From contig CM072868.1 of the NCBI GenBank assembly GCA_036937835.1, positions 4,774,001 through 4,838,000 on the forward strand: 64,000 bases of DNA, read 5' to 3'. The position numbers and the translations under genes were made by a program. This DNA comes from Pampus argenteus (lineage: Eukaryota; Chordata; Actinopteri; Scombriformes; Stromateidae). The notes under the pieces were generated by a model that saw only the letters and a program-made list of their open reading frames with translations, searched no databases and had not been told where the DNA came from. Of the stretch, positions 1 through 10,706 are shown piece after piece (within the stretch, counting starts at the first letter, position 1; every line of letters starts with the position of its first letter).

Positions 1-185
1 GTGTACATACAGTAATCTCCCATCTGCACGCTGTGCGCATGACATGTTGTTGACAGCGACCCGCTAGGTTTTCACTTGGTTCATAAGACACCACACATGA
101 CAGGGAATCTCCCTCTCACATTACAGTGGAAAGATGGCCCTTACTGAGGGTGTGAAAGTAGGCATGAAGATGTCCGGTTCTCTAC
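1..185 (-). other. gbe1: gbe1 intron 3 (partial)
   Basis: This is the 5' end of gbe1 intron 3 on the minus strand, starting with the GTAGAG donor at 185. It runs off the left edge of the window. No further feature is seen in it. Confidence 0.85.
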
Positions 186-301
186 CTTGAGTTTGGAGTT
201 ATGCTCCACAGCTGGACAGTTGTTAGGCTTGCATGGCAGAACCAGTTCCCACTTGCCATATTCTGCCTTGGTGTAAGGGTGGGAGAATTTGTCCCAGCCA
301 T
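186..301 (-). CDS. gbe1: Glycogen branching enzyme, coding exon 3
   Basis: This is the third coding exon of 1,4-alpha-glucan branching enzyme, the cytosolic enzyme that forms alpha-1,6 branches in glycogen. The minus strand reads GWDKFSHPYTKAEYGKWEL and ends at HNSKLK, 38 codons in all. This matches the vertebrate GBE1 segment that begins GW-(N/D)-(P/K)-FS-YPY and contains YGKWEL and GSKLK. It is the end of the CBM48 beta-sandwich that precedes the GH13 barrel. The acceptor AG lies at 303-302 and the donor GT at 185-184 (AAG|GTAGAG). The first two bases (AT) complete an Asn codon begun in exon 2, restoring the family sequence GDFNGW. The length of 116 nt keeps the frame open. The remaining exons, with the catalytic residues, lie left of the window. 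Confidence 0.93.
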
Positions 302-2842
302 CTATGGGTGAACAGAGGAGATATAAACACATCACTTATTAGTTTACAACACAGAGACAATCAATCAGATTTGATGTGTCCCGATCAAAGACAGACAGTA
401 TGTATAGAAAAAGAAAACGCCTGTAACTGAGCAGCACCAGTCAGTACATGAATCTCTTTTGTCCCTTCGGTATTCTTTGACATAACATGATCACAGACCT
501 GCAGGGATAGTAAACATGACAGTAAAGTGTGCAGTTTACTTGCTGATATTTAGCTATTATCCAAATAATAATTTTCTATATGATTATAGCATCCTATATA
601 GTTCTCTGTTAACAAACGTTTTTGTTTATAGCAATAAAAAGAGTGATAATTGGTGCCATCTGTGTTGCTTTCTTGTGTCTTTTTTTTTTTTCTGCCAATG
701 TCAGGAATTATAGAACCCAATCACAGGGGCTTCAATTATTTTTGATTACAAGTAAAACAATTAACAGTTACATTGTACCTTATTACAGCAGTGTGGTGCC
801 ACTTTGCCTTGTGTTAAAACAGCTTGTAGCTGATAGTCGACACTGTGGCTTTTTCCTAATTTTAATATCCCCCCGTGGTCACAGGGCCTCTTTATTTTTT
901 TTTACTTCTATACTCAGTCTTGCCATAATTTGTCCCTCTCCGTCTCTCTCTCTCTGTCTCTCTCCTGTAAAACCTCTTACATAATTCTTTCTTGTTGTTT
1001 TTGTGCACTGAACTGCTCTTCTGTATCCTTTGACTTTTGTAACAGCGACTACACCAGCAGGCTCAGTCATCTAAAAAGAAAAACTGAAAAAAAAAATAAA
1101 TAAATAAATAAAAATAATACCACTTCACTGCTCAATGAATTATATATCTCAGAGGGAACAACAGAAAGGCGTTACATTCATATCCTGCTGATACCACATT
1201 ACCAGTTGTCATTGACTGACAGGAATATATTAGGATACAAAACATTTATTAGAACGCGGCCACCCCGGCATGTCAATTTAGGGCGTTGTTTTTATTCAGT
1301 AATACATATCTGCTTCCTATTCATGAGCAACAATAATGTCGTGATAGAGAACGAATCACAGGAGATGCTCCAGAAGTGACCAGGCACAACACCTGCACTT
1401 TTCACAGGGAGGCCAAGTCATATTTTCTCACAATTTATTTATCTCCCTTTGCTTAAACTCCTCTGCTAAAAAAATAAATAAATAAATAAAAACAAAACAG
1501 TGCATTATGCATCCAACCTGCACCATATTCATGGCGAGGGCTGCTGGGCTGTTTCCACATTTACTATGAAATTGAAATCAAATAATATGACTGAGCCGTG
1601 TCAAAATGTAATCTCTGGCAGAATTGAATGTTGGAATTGAGCTGCTGCCCAAGGTCCTGGGAAGATAATTAAAAAGGAAAAGGGAGGAATATAGAAAGAG
1701 GAAATGGCAGCGACATCACCAACTAGCACATAAAATGTGTCGGGACAATAAACAAATGGACAAATCTCTGGTTTTGCACACAGTATCAATCTGAGGGTAT
1801 TACTATTAGCATTTGCACTGCTTTATCATTACCTGCAGGGTGTTAGCTCGGTAAGGCTGTGACAGAGAAGGAAGGTAACTGGTATTTGAGTTACATGCTA
1901 AGTTTTCTCTACTGTTTTTGTATCTCTTATGAGAGTAATATTCTACTGGTGCGTAATAAGATCTAAATTTGTTAATAAATTTGGTAAAAAAAGATATAAA
2001 AAGAGAGAGCGCACTCCTTGTCTCATTTATTGTTGTCAACGATGATCAAAATAAGTCATTTTGTTGCGTTTTCACAGCCCACATTAACTTAAAAATAAAA
2101 AACTCAAAAGTGTATTAACCTGAAATGACTTTCAAAGTTGATACTGGAGGGGGAAAAAGATATTTCAGCGCAAACACAAGACGTTGCACTCTCTCAATAA
2201 TTTTGCAGGCAATGATGAAATAACCAGCTACTAAAATATTAACAAACACTCCCACATTCAAAAGAACCCCCCTCAAGTATGCAAGTTTATCCTGTGTAAT
2301 CAATATTTTCCACATTTCCTATTCCCAGGTTGCTTGATCAAAGGGCCAGATACCCTTGTACCACAGTTGACTCTGCTTTTTCTTAATTTTTTGGCCCTAC
2401 TGTGTTCAGGAGTGCAGAAATGTCAAATATCTTATTTAATGCGCCATGACGATATGCAACCTTTCTGTTTGCCCTGAAATCTCTCCTTTGTCCCAACAGT
2501 GCCGGTAACTTTATATTAAAGTGTAATTTACCTTTTAGTAATCCAATTTATTATTGTTATTATAGAAGCATGCTTCCATCTATCATCCCGCTATTTGTGT
2601 TTTGGGTTTTTTTTTTTTAACACAATGAGAATTCCTGATTTCCTAACACATTGAAAGATTCACTATTTGAATTTCGCTTTGTAGGAATTGTAACCAACTT
2701 TAAACACAGAAGAGCATGCAAGGTGCAAGTTGAGGATAATAAATGAGTAGCAATAAAACTGTTAAGTTCTGGGAAACATCTTTGGACCTGGACGTCACGT
2801 CTGCTGACGTGCTGTTGAGGAGGCTGTGAACAGTCCACTTAC
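302..2842 (-). other. gbe1: gbe1 intron 2
   Basis: This 2,541-bp intron separates gbe1 exons 2 and 3. It is AT-rich with short A/T tracts, including AAATA-type runs near 1090-1120 and 1470-1490, and a pyrimidine-rich CTCTCTGT stretch near 938-965. Just past the exon 2 donor there is a small cluster of CRE-like half sites (2790-2811). I see no other gene or recognisable mobile element. Confidence 0.85.
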
Positions 2843-3012
2843 TGAAGTCACCGGTGAGAAAGAGGGCCTCTGCAGCCGGAGCCCACTCTTTAAAGAACAG
2901 GCTGTTGTCAGGCAGCCGGTGCACGCCGAAGGTATTGTAGCTGCACGTGAACTGGTCGAAGCCTCCTTCTACCTCTTCCAGCTGTAAAAGCTGCTTTTGA
3001 AATAGCTCATAC
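2843..3012 (-). CDS. gbe1: Glycogen branching enzyme, coding exon 2
   Basis: This is the second coding exon of gbe1: 170 nt, made of 56 whole codons plus one split base at each end. The minus strand reads from YELFQKQL through EGGFDQF, FGVHR and KEWAPAAEALFLTGDF. This is the conserved start of the CBM48 module of branching enzymes; human GBE1 has GVHR and KEWAPGAEGVFLTGDF at the same place. The acceptor is TTTTGCAG|G, with the AG at 3014-3013. The donor is TTCA|GTAAGT, with the GT at 2842-2841. The first G completes the last Arg codon of exon 1, and the final A starts the Asn codon finished in exon 3. Both junctions are therefore in frame and the exon looks intact. Confidence 0.95.
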
Positions 3013-3543
3013 CTGCAAAACAAAAAAAGCACAAGAATTCAATGAATGATCTACACGAGACTCTTGATAATATCTCATATCTCAGATGCATATTGCATAG
3101 TGTTATGCATCATCATGCTGTAATGTTAAATACATTTCATTATTTTCAGGTTGTACTTTAGTTGGCATTTCATTCAGTTGGGCAGAAATAACAATAGTAA
3201 TTAAGATAACGAGAAAATGAGTTTTCCCAGCTTTCTGTCTGCGTGACTGCTTGTGAATGTCAATACAGAGAGTACATGAAGATCGCTCTTTGATTCTGAA
3301 TGACCGATGCAAAACCTTCTGTTAACCATTGCTTTTATTTTTTTGAATTATCAAAATATTCATGTAGCGTAATAGATTAATACGTCACGTCTTCATTTCT
3401 AAACAACGGCTACTTCAATCAATTCAATCCGTTCGCAGTGCAAACACAAAATATGCACTCTAATTACAATGTTTCTTTACTTTACCTGTTCAACTGTTCA
3501 CTGTAAAATGACATTGTGTGTCTTAAGAGCGGATAAGTCCACG

Positions 3544-3561
3544 CACACACACACACACACC
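3544..3561. repeat. (CA)n microsatellite
   Basis: About nine CA units in gbe1 intron 1. Confidence 0.9.
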
Positions 3562-6500
3562 ACTGTGCACATGATTTACCGGTGCACAGCTTTTTTCAAA
3601 TATTGCAGCGCATACGGCGTAGCAGTGCGTGGTTCTGCATCTTAATATTTCCATGCTAACGTTATCTCTTTTAGAGGTTCAACCTCAGGATGCAAACCTG
3701 CCTCTTTTCCCTCAAGAATGTGTGACTACAGGCATATCCTGAGAGATAAACCTCTGTCTGTTACCTTCAACTGGGAAGGATAGACTAACTACTTTGCAAT
3801 TTATCTCACTTAAGTTCCTGCAGCCAGCTGGTGTCCATATCAGATTCCCCCTGGTAAAGAAAGCCGCTTTCAGCCAGCTGAGTTAAGTGCACTCTCTCCC
3901 CTATAGCCTCGAAGCCAAGCTCAGACTGGCCTGTGAATGCCCTGGGGCTAGTCATGATGGGCTGAAGTAACAGCACGATTTCTCAGCAGCTGCTCCCTGT
4001 GTTGAGCATAGTGCACGCAGACAGCGCTTGCCAAAATGTAAACCTTTAAAAATCCAACCAACGCTGCCACATGCCTCCTTCGCCACTTTGTCACCATTTC
4101 AAGACTAGTCTGAAAGGAAGGACAAAGAAGAGGATTCATGTGAGGGCAGAGCTCCACTGCCACAGTATTAATAGGCATGAAAGTCATGCCTATGAATATA
4201 ACAAATGAGTTCCATGGGCTTGGACCAGTGGGAATAGTGAGTCAAAATCCTGCACGGATGCAGTGTTCTCTGCACATCTCTTGTGTCTGTTTCCACTTGA
4301 GATTACACAGCGAGGAGGTGAAAGCAGACCAACCATCACTATCAGACGCTCAAAGTGTCAAGAAAGAAGAAGAAAACTTTATTTCTGAAAAGTCATCAAT
4401 AGGAGTTGAAGCTGTAGACAAAAATCAAATCCCAATGCACCCCTTTTTTCTACATATTTTATCTCTTTAGATAACTCAGGATATCTCCATATCCTGTCCC
4501 CTTTTTGTGTGATTTGCTAATTCTTCAGACTGTACCATAATATCCATGGACAACATTTGGTCATAAAACACTCTCTCATCAAGCTGCAAAGAGCAAGAGC
4601 CTCAGACTGTGACCATTTCATCACATATGGCAACCCCTTTTTTTTTTCCTCCAGTACTGGCCCTGAATTCCTAATAGCGAGTCAGTGTTGGAATAGCAGA
4701 ACTGGAGTTTTTTTTTCCTGTTTTCACCTAAAACCATCAAGTTTCTTGGAAAGTTATGAAAATGTGTATAAATTCTGTTGTGTTTATACAATCTTTAAAA
4801 TGATTCTGCTGGCATGTGTTTGGGCTTTAAGATTACAGCTATATGTTGCGTGGTCACTGTCAAGTCGGTCGGTATGAGCACCGCAGTACTAACAAGTTTA
4901 ATGTGAGAATCTATTATTTCATTTTTTTTTCTCAAATATATTCCTTAATTGCAAGTTAAATATACATTAAATATTTTTAATAATTATACCAAGCTGGGAA
5001 AGCTGCAATTTCCTTATGACTTCCAGAGGTGCCATACGGAGACAGTTGGACGAAGTCTAGACTGTGATAATTAAAGTTAAAAGGTGATGTACTGTATTAT
5101 ATTATACATTAGTATTTGACATTATCTCTTAATGATAAAAACCCTAATCTGCATTAAATGACTTTTGGCCACTTTCAGAGAGATCACGACTTGATGAGCC
5201 CAGAGCAAAGCAGTGTTACGGCATTTCTAATTTTCCTTCGCACTAAGAAGCCCTGCTGCTCTTCTCTGTTACTGTAGGTTGTGCACAACAAGAAAAAACG
5301 CTACTAATCCCTGCAGCCAGAAATTACAAAAGAGTTTTGTCCCGTCTCCTGTTCAGTGGTAATAGAGCAGCAGACGATTATAGATGTGAGCCACAGATTA
5401 CAGTCCTGGCTCTCTTATCTATCATAGTTTGGGTAACTGTTCTTTATCTATCGAAGATACTGAGGAAAATATAACGTGGCACCACTGAGATATTACTCTT
5501 ACAGGTTTTTATTGCACGCAGCAACATTGTAAGTGACAGACATCAACCGGCTGTCAAATAACTGAATCAGACAATTTTCTGCTTCTCCTCGAACTATCCG
5601 GTTAACTTAATATTCCCCTAAAACTTGTAAATTCTTGGCAACGCTGCAGAAGCGAAGTATTAGTTCTGCAATGTTCTGTGCCTTCAAATGGGATTGTGTT
5701 TGGTTCAAACTGCCCTGTTGTATTATTCATGATTTTGTAAGTCGAAATGTTCTACTTGAAGTACTGATGTACAATGACACTTTTTTTTTTTTTAAATCTC
5801 CTGAGAGTAAATAAGAGGGAGAAAAAAAGCAAGTCTCAGAAGGTAATGGAGAAAGTTATATTAAAAAAAAAACAAAAAAACACAACTCAGAAGGTGCCAG
5901 AAAGAGTGAATCAGTTGTAGAAAGCTATCCTGAAAAAAAAATAGGTGAAAAATGAGTCGGTTGGAGGAAGATCTTGTTAAATGAGGACACTGAAGGTGCT
6001 CAATGATCTTGAGTTGATGGTTTCAAGATCAGGAAAATACCAGACTGTGTGAGCGTCGCTCGTTAACCAGCTGTACAGAGACAACGTTGGAAAAGAAATA
6101 CATACGTATATAAGATGCAACCATGATTGAGGCATTATCATACTACTGGATATCATAAACAAGTCACAGTTTGAACTGGTTTGCAACAGCTAAATGAATC
6201 AGAGTCAAGTCAATAAAAAAAAAAACCCCTCAGTGTTCAAATCTGTGCTAAAACCTTTAAATTAAAAAGGTAAGGGACATACATCTAGATTTGATATCTG
6301 GCTGGTTTTAATGTCATAATCTGCAACTGAATTATTAAATTACAGTCACATTTCTACTTTTTCAATCTGATTTTTGAAATTCTCCCCACGGAGCAACTGA
6401 ACTTAGTAACCTGTTCATACACCGGCTGTTAGACAATCGGACATCTAAATTTAGGGTGAGTGTTGAGGTCTGTTGTGTTGTGTTGTGTATGACTGATGCA

Positions 6501-8920
6501 CGACACCTGAAGCACAGAGGTGTCAGTACAGTCTGCAACAGCCTGGAGAGACGCAAGCAGGGAAAGATATTTCTCCCTCTGATCTTAGCTTAGCCTTAAG
6601 GGCTTTCTATACAGCCCTGTGGCAAGGTGACTTTCAAATAAGGCCATTAATGTCCTTCTTTGAATAAGTGCATAAAATGAGTCTAAATAAGGACATAAGA
6701 ACATTTGCAGGGAGGCTGATTAATGAAAGCTAAAGATCTGTGCTAACCTCATACCTTGATTAACCCTCAAGCAAGGTGACAGGAAAATAAACGCTGCCTT
6801 TAAAAGAAGGTGCATAAAACATCCACTCGTTATAGTACAACTGGTCGACCTATTGTATAATTATCGACGCAATTATCAACATTATCATGTCCATATATCA
6901 ACTTACCATATGTCATGTGGATATAAAGCTAACACCTCTCTCGAACCCACTGAAAATGCACCATTACTGCCCGGCGACTTGGTCTTAAAATGACAATAAT
7001 CATCGCAATTATTTCCCGGATTATGAAGGAAATATAAGTTGCCTTCCCCACTGAACTTATTAGTATTTGAGCTCTGTTACTTTTCCAATCAGAGCACACA
7101 CACGCATCAGTTGTCATTTCATCAAAATCGGTAATCAGTTTTGCTTCAAATACATTGCATCACCATCATATGCATAAGACAGCTTACGGCCGCGTTTTCA
7201 CTTTGAAATAAGATGTGATGACATACTAAAAATCACTGCAAAAACACATTGCCATAATAAACAACAGTCCCGGTGCTCCCCTCCTTTCATTTGGTCCAAT
7301 TTACGAGATACACGGTGTCTGCACAATCCTAGCAGCACTTCCTGCAGACTTGCGCAACAGGAAGGGTAAATAATGAAGCATGTCAACAGAGCACTGCTCA
7401 ATGGGGCTGTAACCTGTGTGCAGCAACGACGGCTCGTTTTCACAATCAATCTGAAACTAGCGTCCTGATATAATATAAAAAATAAGATGCCTGCAACCAT
7501 GTAATGGTAGCTTATTACAATATAGCTGCAGGAATATAAAGTGCCCTGTTTATGCAGAACGGCTGTATCTGGGTTTGAGTCAAAGTTCAACAAACCCGAG
7601 ATGTGGACAGCCTTTTGATCCATGATCCGGTGGTGAAATCTAAAGAATCGGTCTGTGTGGTCACAGGTCTTTTTTCTGATAAGCCAGCTGAATTCTCAGC
7701 GCTGTGCAGCTGGGCGAAAGGACTCAGCGTGACACCGCAGCCTCAGAAAGAGCTTGATTTTTTTTGCCTGTGTTCATGATATGGTGTTTGGACTGTGGAG
7801 GGGGTCGGGGGGAGCTTTTCAAGAATTAACCTTCACACAGCAGTGCTCCTATATGTAAAATAATTTATGTGCAACTTTCATCAGCGAAAGGGGTGTTTGA
7901 GACACATCTAGGGCTCAGTGAAGCCTAGCAATCCCAAGCTGTGTCTGAGATGGAACTGACATGCTCATCTCTCTGCAAGGCTAGAGCCCTGCTCACATGC
8001 TTCAAATACAAAGCAGGTGGTCCCTTACCTGCCACATTAGAGGAAAGATCTGACACGGTAATGAAAATGGATAAAACTATATGGCCTCTAAGCACAGTTT
8101 TTAAGGTCTAGTTTCTGAGACGACCCGACAACGAGCAGATACCGCAGCCATGTGAGCGTATTTCATTATCGCTGCCGACTTTTAAGTAAAAAAACACATT
8201 ACACTTGCTTTATAAAAAAAACAAAAAAAAAAAAGAAATCCAGCAGCAGGTGAGACTAATTGAACATGAGCTGGAGGATGGAGCTGAGGAATGAAAGTCG
8301 GTTTGTGAGCCACATTCTCTTGCATGCAGAAATGAGGCTGCAGTTCCTTTCAAAGAAAAATAAACCATTATAAAAATCAACATTAAATTATTAACTCGAA
8401 CATGTTTTTTTTAAAGTGCAATACTTCATTTTAGTTCAGTCTGTTTATCAGCAATTAAAAAAAAGACACAAGAACCACAAATAAATAAAGTGGAGTTTAA
8501 AAAAAATAAAAAATAAGACGAGTGAGATGACAGTCTATTGATTTACAAAGACTCTCTATTTACTTTTCAACATTCGTGTGGACACAGGGTCAATACATTT
8601 ACTACCCAAGGACGCTAGGTTGATCATTTCAGGTTTCTGTGAGGCACCACTGCACTAATTTAAGCACATTTTGCATATGAACATGTTGGTTTCAGTGTTC
8701 AAAATAAGCAAATATTTACTCTATAATTAGCTGTAAATATTCACTGCATTAGTTCAGCATCCTTTTGGGTGATAAACGTGACAATAAACAGACCTAAGGG
8801 TCTTATGAACTTCATTAAACTAAAGGCTTTGTATGTTTTTCCTCTCCAGGGAGATGTTTGTTGAACCAGCATATAATGCTCTCAAAATCAAGAAACAAGG
8901 AGCTAGAACAATGCACCATA

Positions 8921-9266
8921 TAAAGCTGCAACTAACAGACGATTAATCAATCAATCGAAAATGAATCAGCAACTATTTGGATCTAATCACCATTTTAGTC
9001 GTTTTAAAGTGGAAAATCCAAAAACCTGACCGTCTCTAGCTTCTCAAATGTGAGGATTTCTTGCTTTTCTTTGTCATTTGTGATAGTGAGCTGCATATCT
9101 TTGATTTCTGGATGTGCAAACAAGGACATCTGAATACATCTCCTTGAGCTGTGGGAAATTACAGAAGGCATTTTTCACTATCTGACAATGCATAGACTAA
9201 ACCATTAATCAAGAAAATAATGTGCAGATTAATCGATAATGAAACTAATCATTAGGTGCAGCTCTA
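8921..9266. mobile_element. Non-autonomous hAT-like DNA transposon
   Basis: This 346-bp element has matching inverted ends. The left end reads AGCTGCAACTAAC followed by GATTAATCAATCAATCG. The reverse complement of the right end reads AGAGCTGCACCTAATGATT and then ATCGATTAATCTGCAC. The interior includes the motifs TTCTCAAATGTGAGGATTT and TCACTATCTGACAATG. These match my memory of a very abundant teleost non-autonomous family assigned to hAT. No transposase coding is present. An 8-bp target-site duplication could not be recognised with confidence, so the insertion is probably old. Confidence 0.72.
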
Positions 9267-9634
9267 GCGCAAATAATTTAAAAGGAGAATACAGATCAAT
9301 CGAAATATAGAGAGATAGCGAGATAAAACAATGCATTTTGCAGTCAAAGTAAATTAGGATTCTAGTTAATTTACAAGCCCTCGCTGACAGTGATATAAAT
9401 CTCAAAGTGAGCCAACAAGGCTGTTTTTTTCATTTTATCAGTACTTCCTGCTTTGGTTTGAGCATATATGACTCAGTTGAGAAGATGCATCTTGCAAACA
9501 AACTCTAGTCTGGTCATACACTTTTGGAATCTACTACTTTGCTCACTTTGATACCATCAGTCATCATACTTGTTGTAACTGCAGGAAAAGTTTGATTAGA
9601 AAATGTGCTGGACATAATCCCAGATTAATAAATG

Positions 9635-9657
9635 TACACACACACACACACACACAC
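9635..9657. repeat. (CA)n microsatellite
   Basis: About eleven CA units followed by CGCGCACA, in gbe1 intron 1. Confidence 0.9.
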
Positions 9658-10531
9658 GCGCACAGTACAATCACTGGTCCCACACACTTATACAGTAAGA
9701 TTTCTGCCCTAAAATTAATTTGCAATGGGGGCCAAATCATGCAGCATATTAGTACTGCATAAAGTCAATTAATGTTTGAGGGGATATTTGTATTTAGGGC
9801 CTTTCACGCTGCAAAACCCAAAGCAAACCAATCATCTACTGTACAATACAGCAAATTGGAAGCTCCCAACTCCAGACTTTAATCCTTTTTTTTTTTTTTT
9901 AAACACATTTTAGAGCCAATGATTCCTCGATAACAACTGCCGAGAATTAAGAAGAAAACTCTGAATATATTATAATAAGGGCCTGCAGTAAGGGAAAGTG
10001 TGCTGTGATGCTGAGCCACAGTGATACATACAGCAGCCAGAAAAACAACACACACGCTTTCACCCAAACGCACCACCGCACGACTTAAAGAAGGTGGTGC
10101 GTTTGAGTGTTGAGACACAAACTGTCAACACAAGTTGAGAGACAAGTCTCCTCCTTCAGCGACTTGTCACATGAACAAAAAAATAAATAAAAGACAAGAC
10201 TTTCTGGTTGTTAGCTTGTCTTTCATTTTTTCTTTTAGGATGAACATCCTCTTGTTTATTCATCAGGCTAGAAAAGAGGAAAAGTAGCCTCTAAGCTAGC
10301 TGTTGTGTAAGAGACGGGAAACGCAGCTTTGTGCGACCTCTGCTCTTTCAAAGTCAAAGCCGACACACAGCAGACTGCCTTGTGTGTGTGTGTGTGTTGC
10401 AAACATCAACATGCAAACATTTGTTAGTTGTGCATCTTTATTATTTAAAAACCAAAACATACACACGTATGCCAGCGTTAAGGCATTAGCTCGTAGCACC
10501 GCTGACTGGTTTCATGTGAGCAGTGTTTTAC

Positions 10532-10629
10532 CTCCTCTCGAAGTCCTTCTCGTACGGTTTAAGATACGGGTCCATTTGGAGAAGACAGCTGAACTCAGGA
10601 ACTGTAACATTATCCTCTCGGTCTGCCAT
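10532..10629 (-). CDS. gbe1: Glycogen branching enzyme, coding exon 1 with start codon
   Basis: This exon holds the N-terminus of gbe1. The minus strand reads MADREDNVTVPEF, then the conserved DPYLKPYEKDFER, then a split Arg codon at the donor AG|GTAAAA (GT at 10531-10530). Human GBE1 has VPELARLLEIDPYLKPY and DFQRR at the equivalent place. The start at 10629 is chosen because it is the first in-frame ATG after an in-frame TAG (10684-10686). It also has a strong Kozak context, A at -3 and G at +4. The N-terminal leader is shorter than in human GBE1 by roughly 15 residues. A short upstream ORF precedes it. CpG dinucleotides are locally frequent, as expected near a promoter. Whether this is the gbe1a or gbe1b paralogue cannot be told. 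Confidence 0.93.
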
Positions 10630-10661
10630 AGTTTCAGCAGACGAGACCAATCGAGAACCGA

Positions 10662-10706
10662 TCACTGCTGCGCTCGGGATGCACTACCGGTGACGAGAAC
10701 AGACAT
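10662..10706 (-). other. Upstream ORF in the putative gbe1 5' leader
   Basis: A 14-codon ORF starts at 10706 with MSVLVTGSASRAQQ and stops at TGA, 32 bases before the main gbe1 ATG. It is not in frame with gbe1. If the transcription start lies upstream of 10706, ribosomes would meet this ORF first, so it could dampen gbe1 translation. The transcription start is not visible in the sequence, so a regulatory role is inference. Confidence 0.4.

Larger units (their letters stand above)
3013..10531 (-). other. gbe1: gbe1 intron 1
   Basis: This 7.5-kb intron separates gbe1 exons 1 and 2. It contains two (CA)n microsatellites (3544-3561 and 9635-9657), a (TG)n at about 10381-10397, many poly(A)/(T) tracts, and one hAT-like non-autonomous transposon (8921-9266). 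The longest ORF in the whole window (141 codons, 7198-7623 minus) lies here. It has no recognisable domain and is best read as a chance ORF. Confidence 0.8.

Noticed and set aside
7198..7623. Longest ORF (141 codons, minus strand)
   Set aside because: It lies inside gbe1 intron 1, has no recognisable domain or splice context, and a length expected by chance over 64 kb in six frames.
8913..9274. 8-bp target-site duplication around the hAT-like element
   Set aside because: The best flanking octamers match at only about half their positions.
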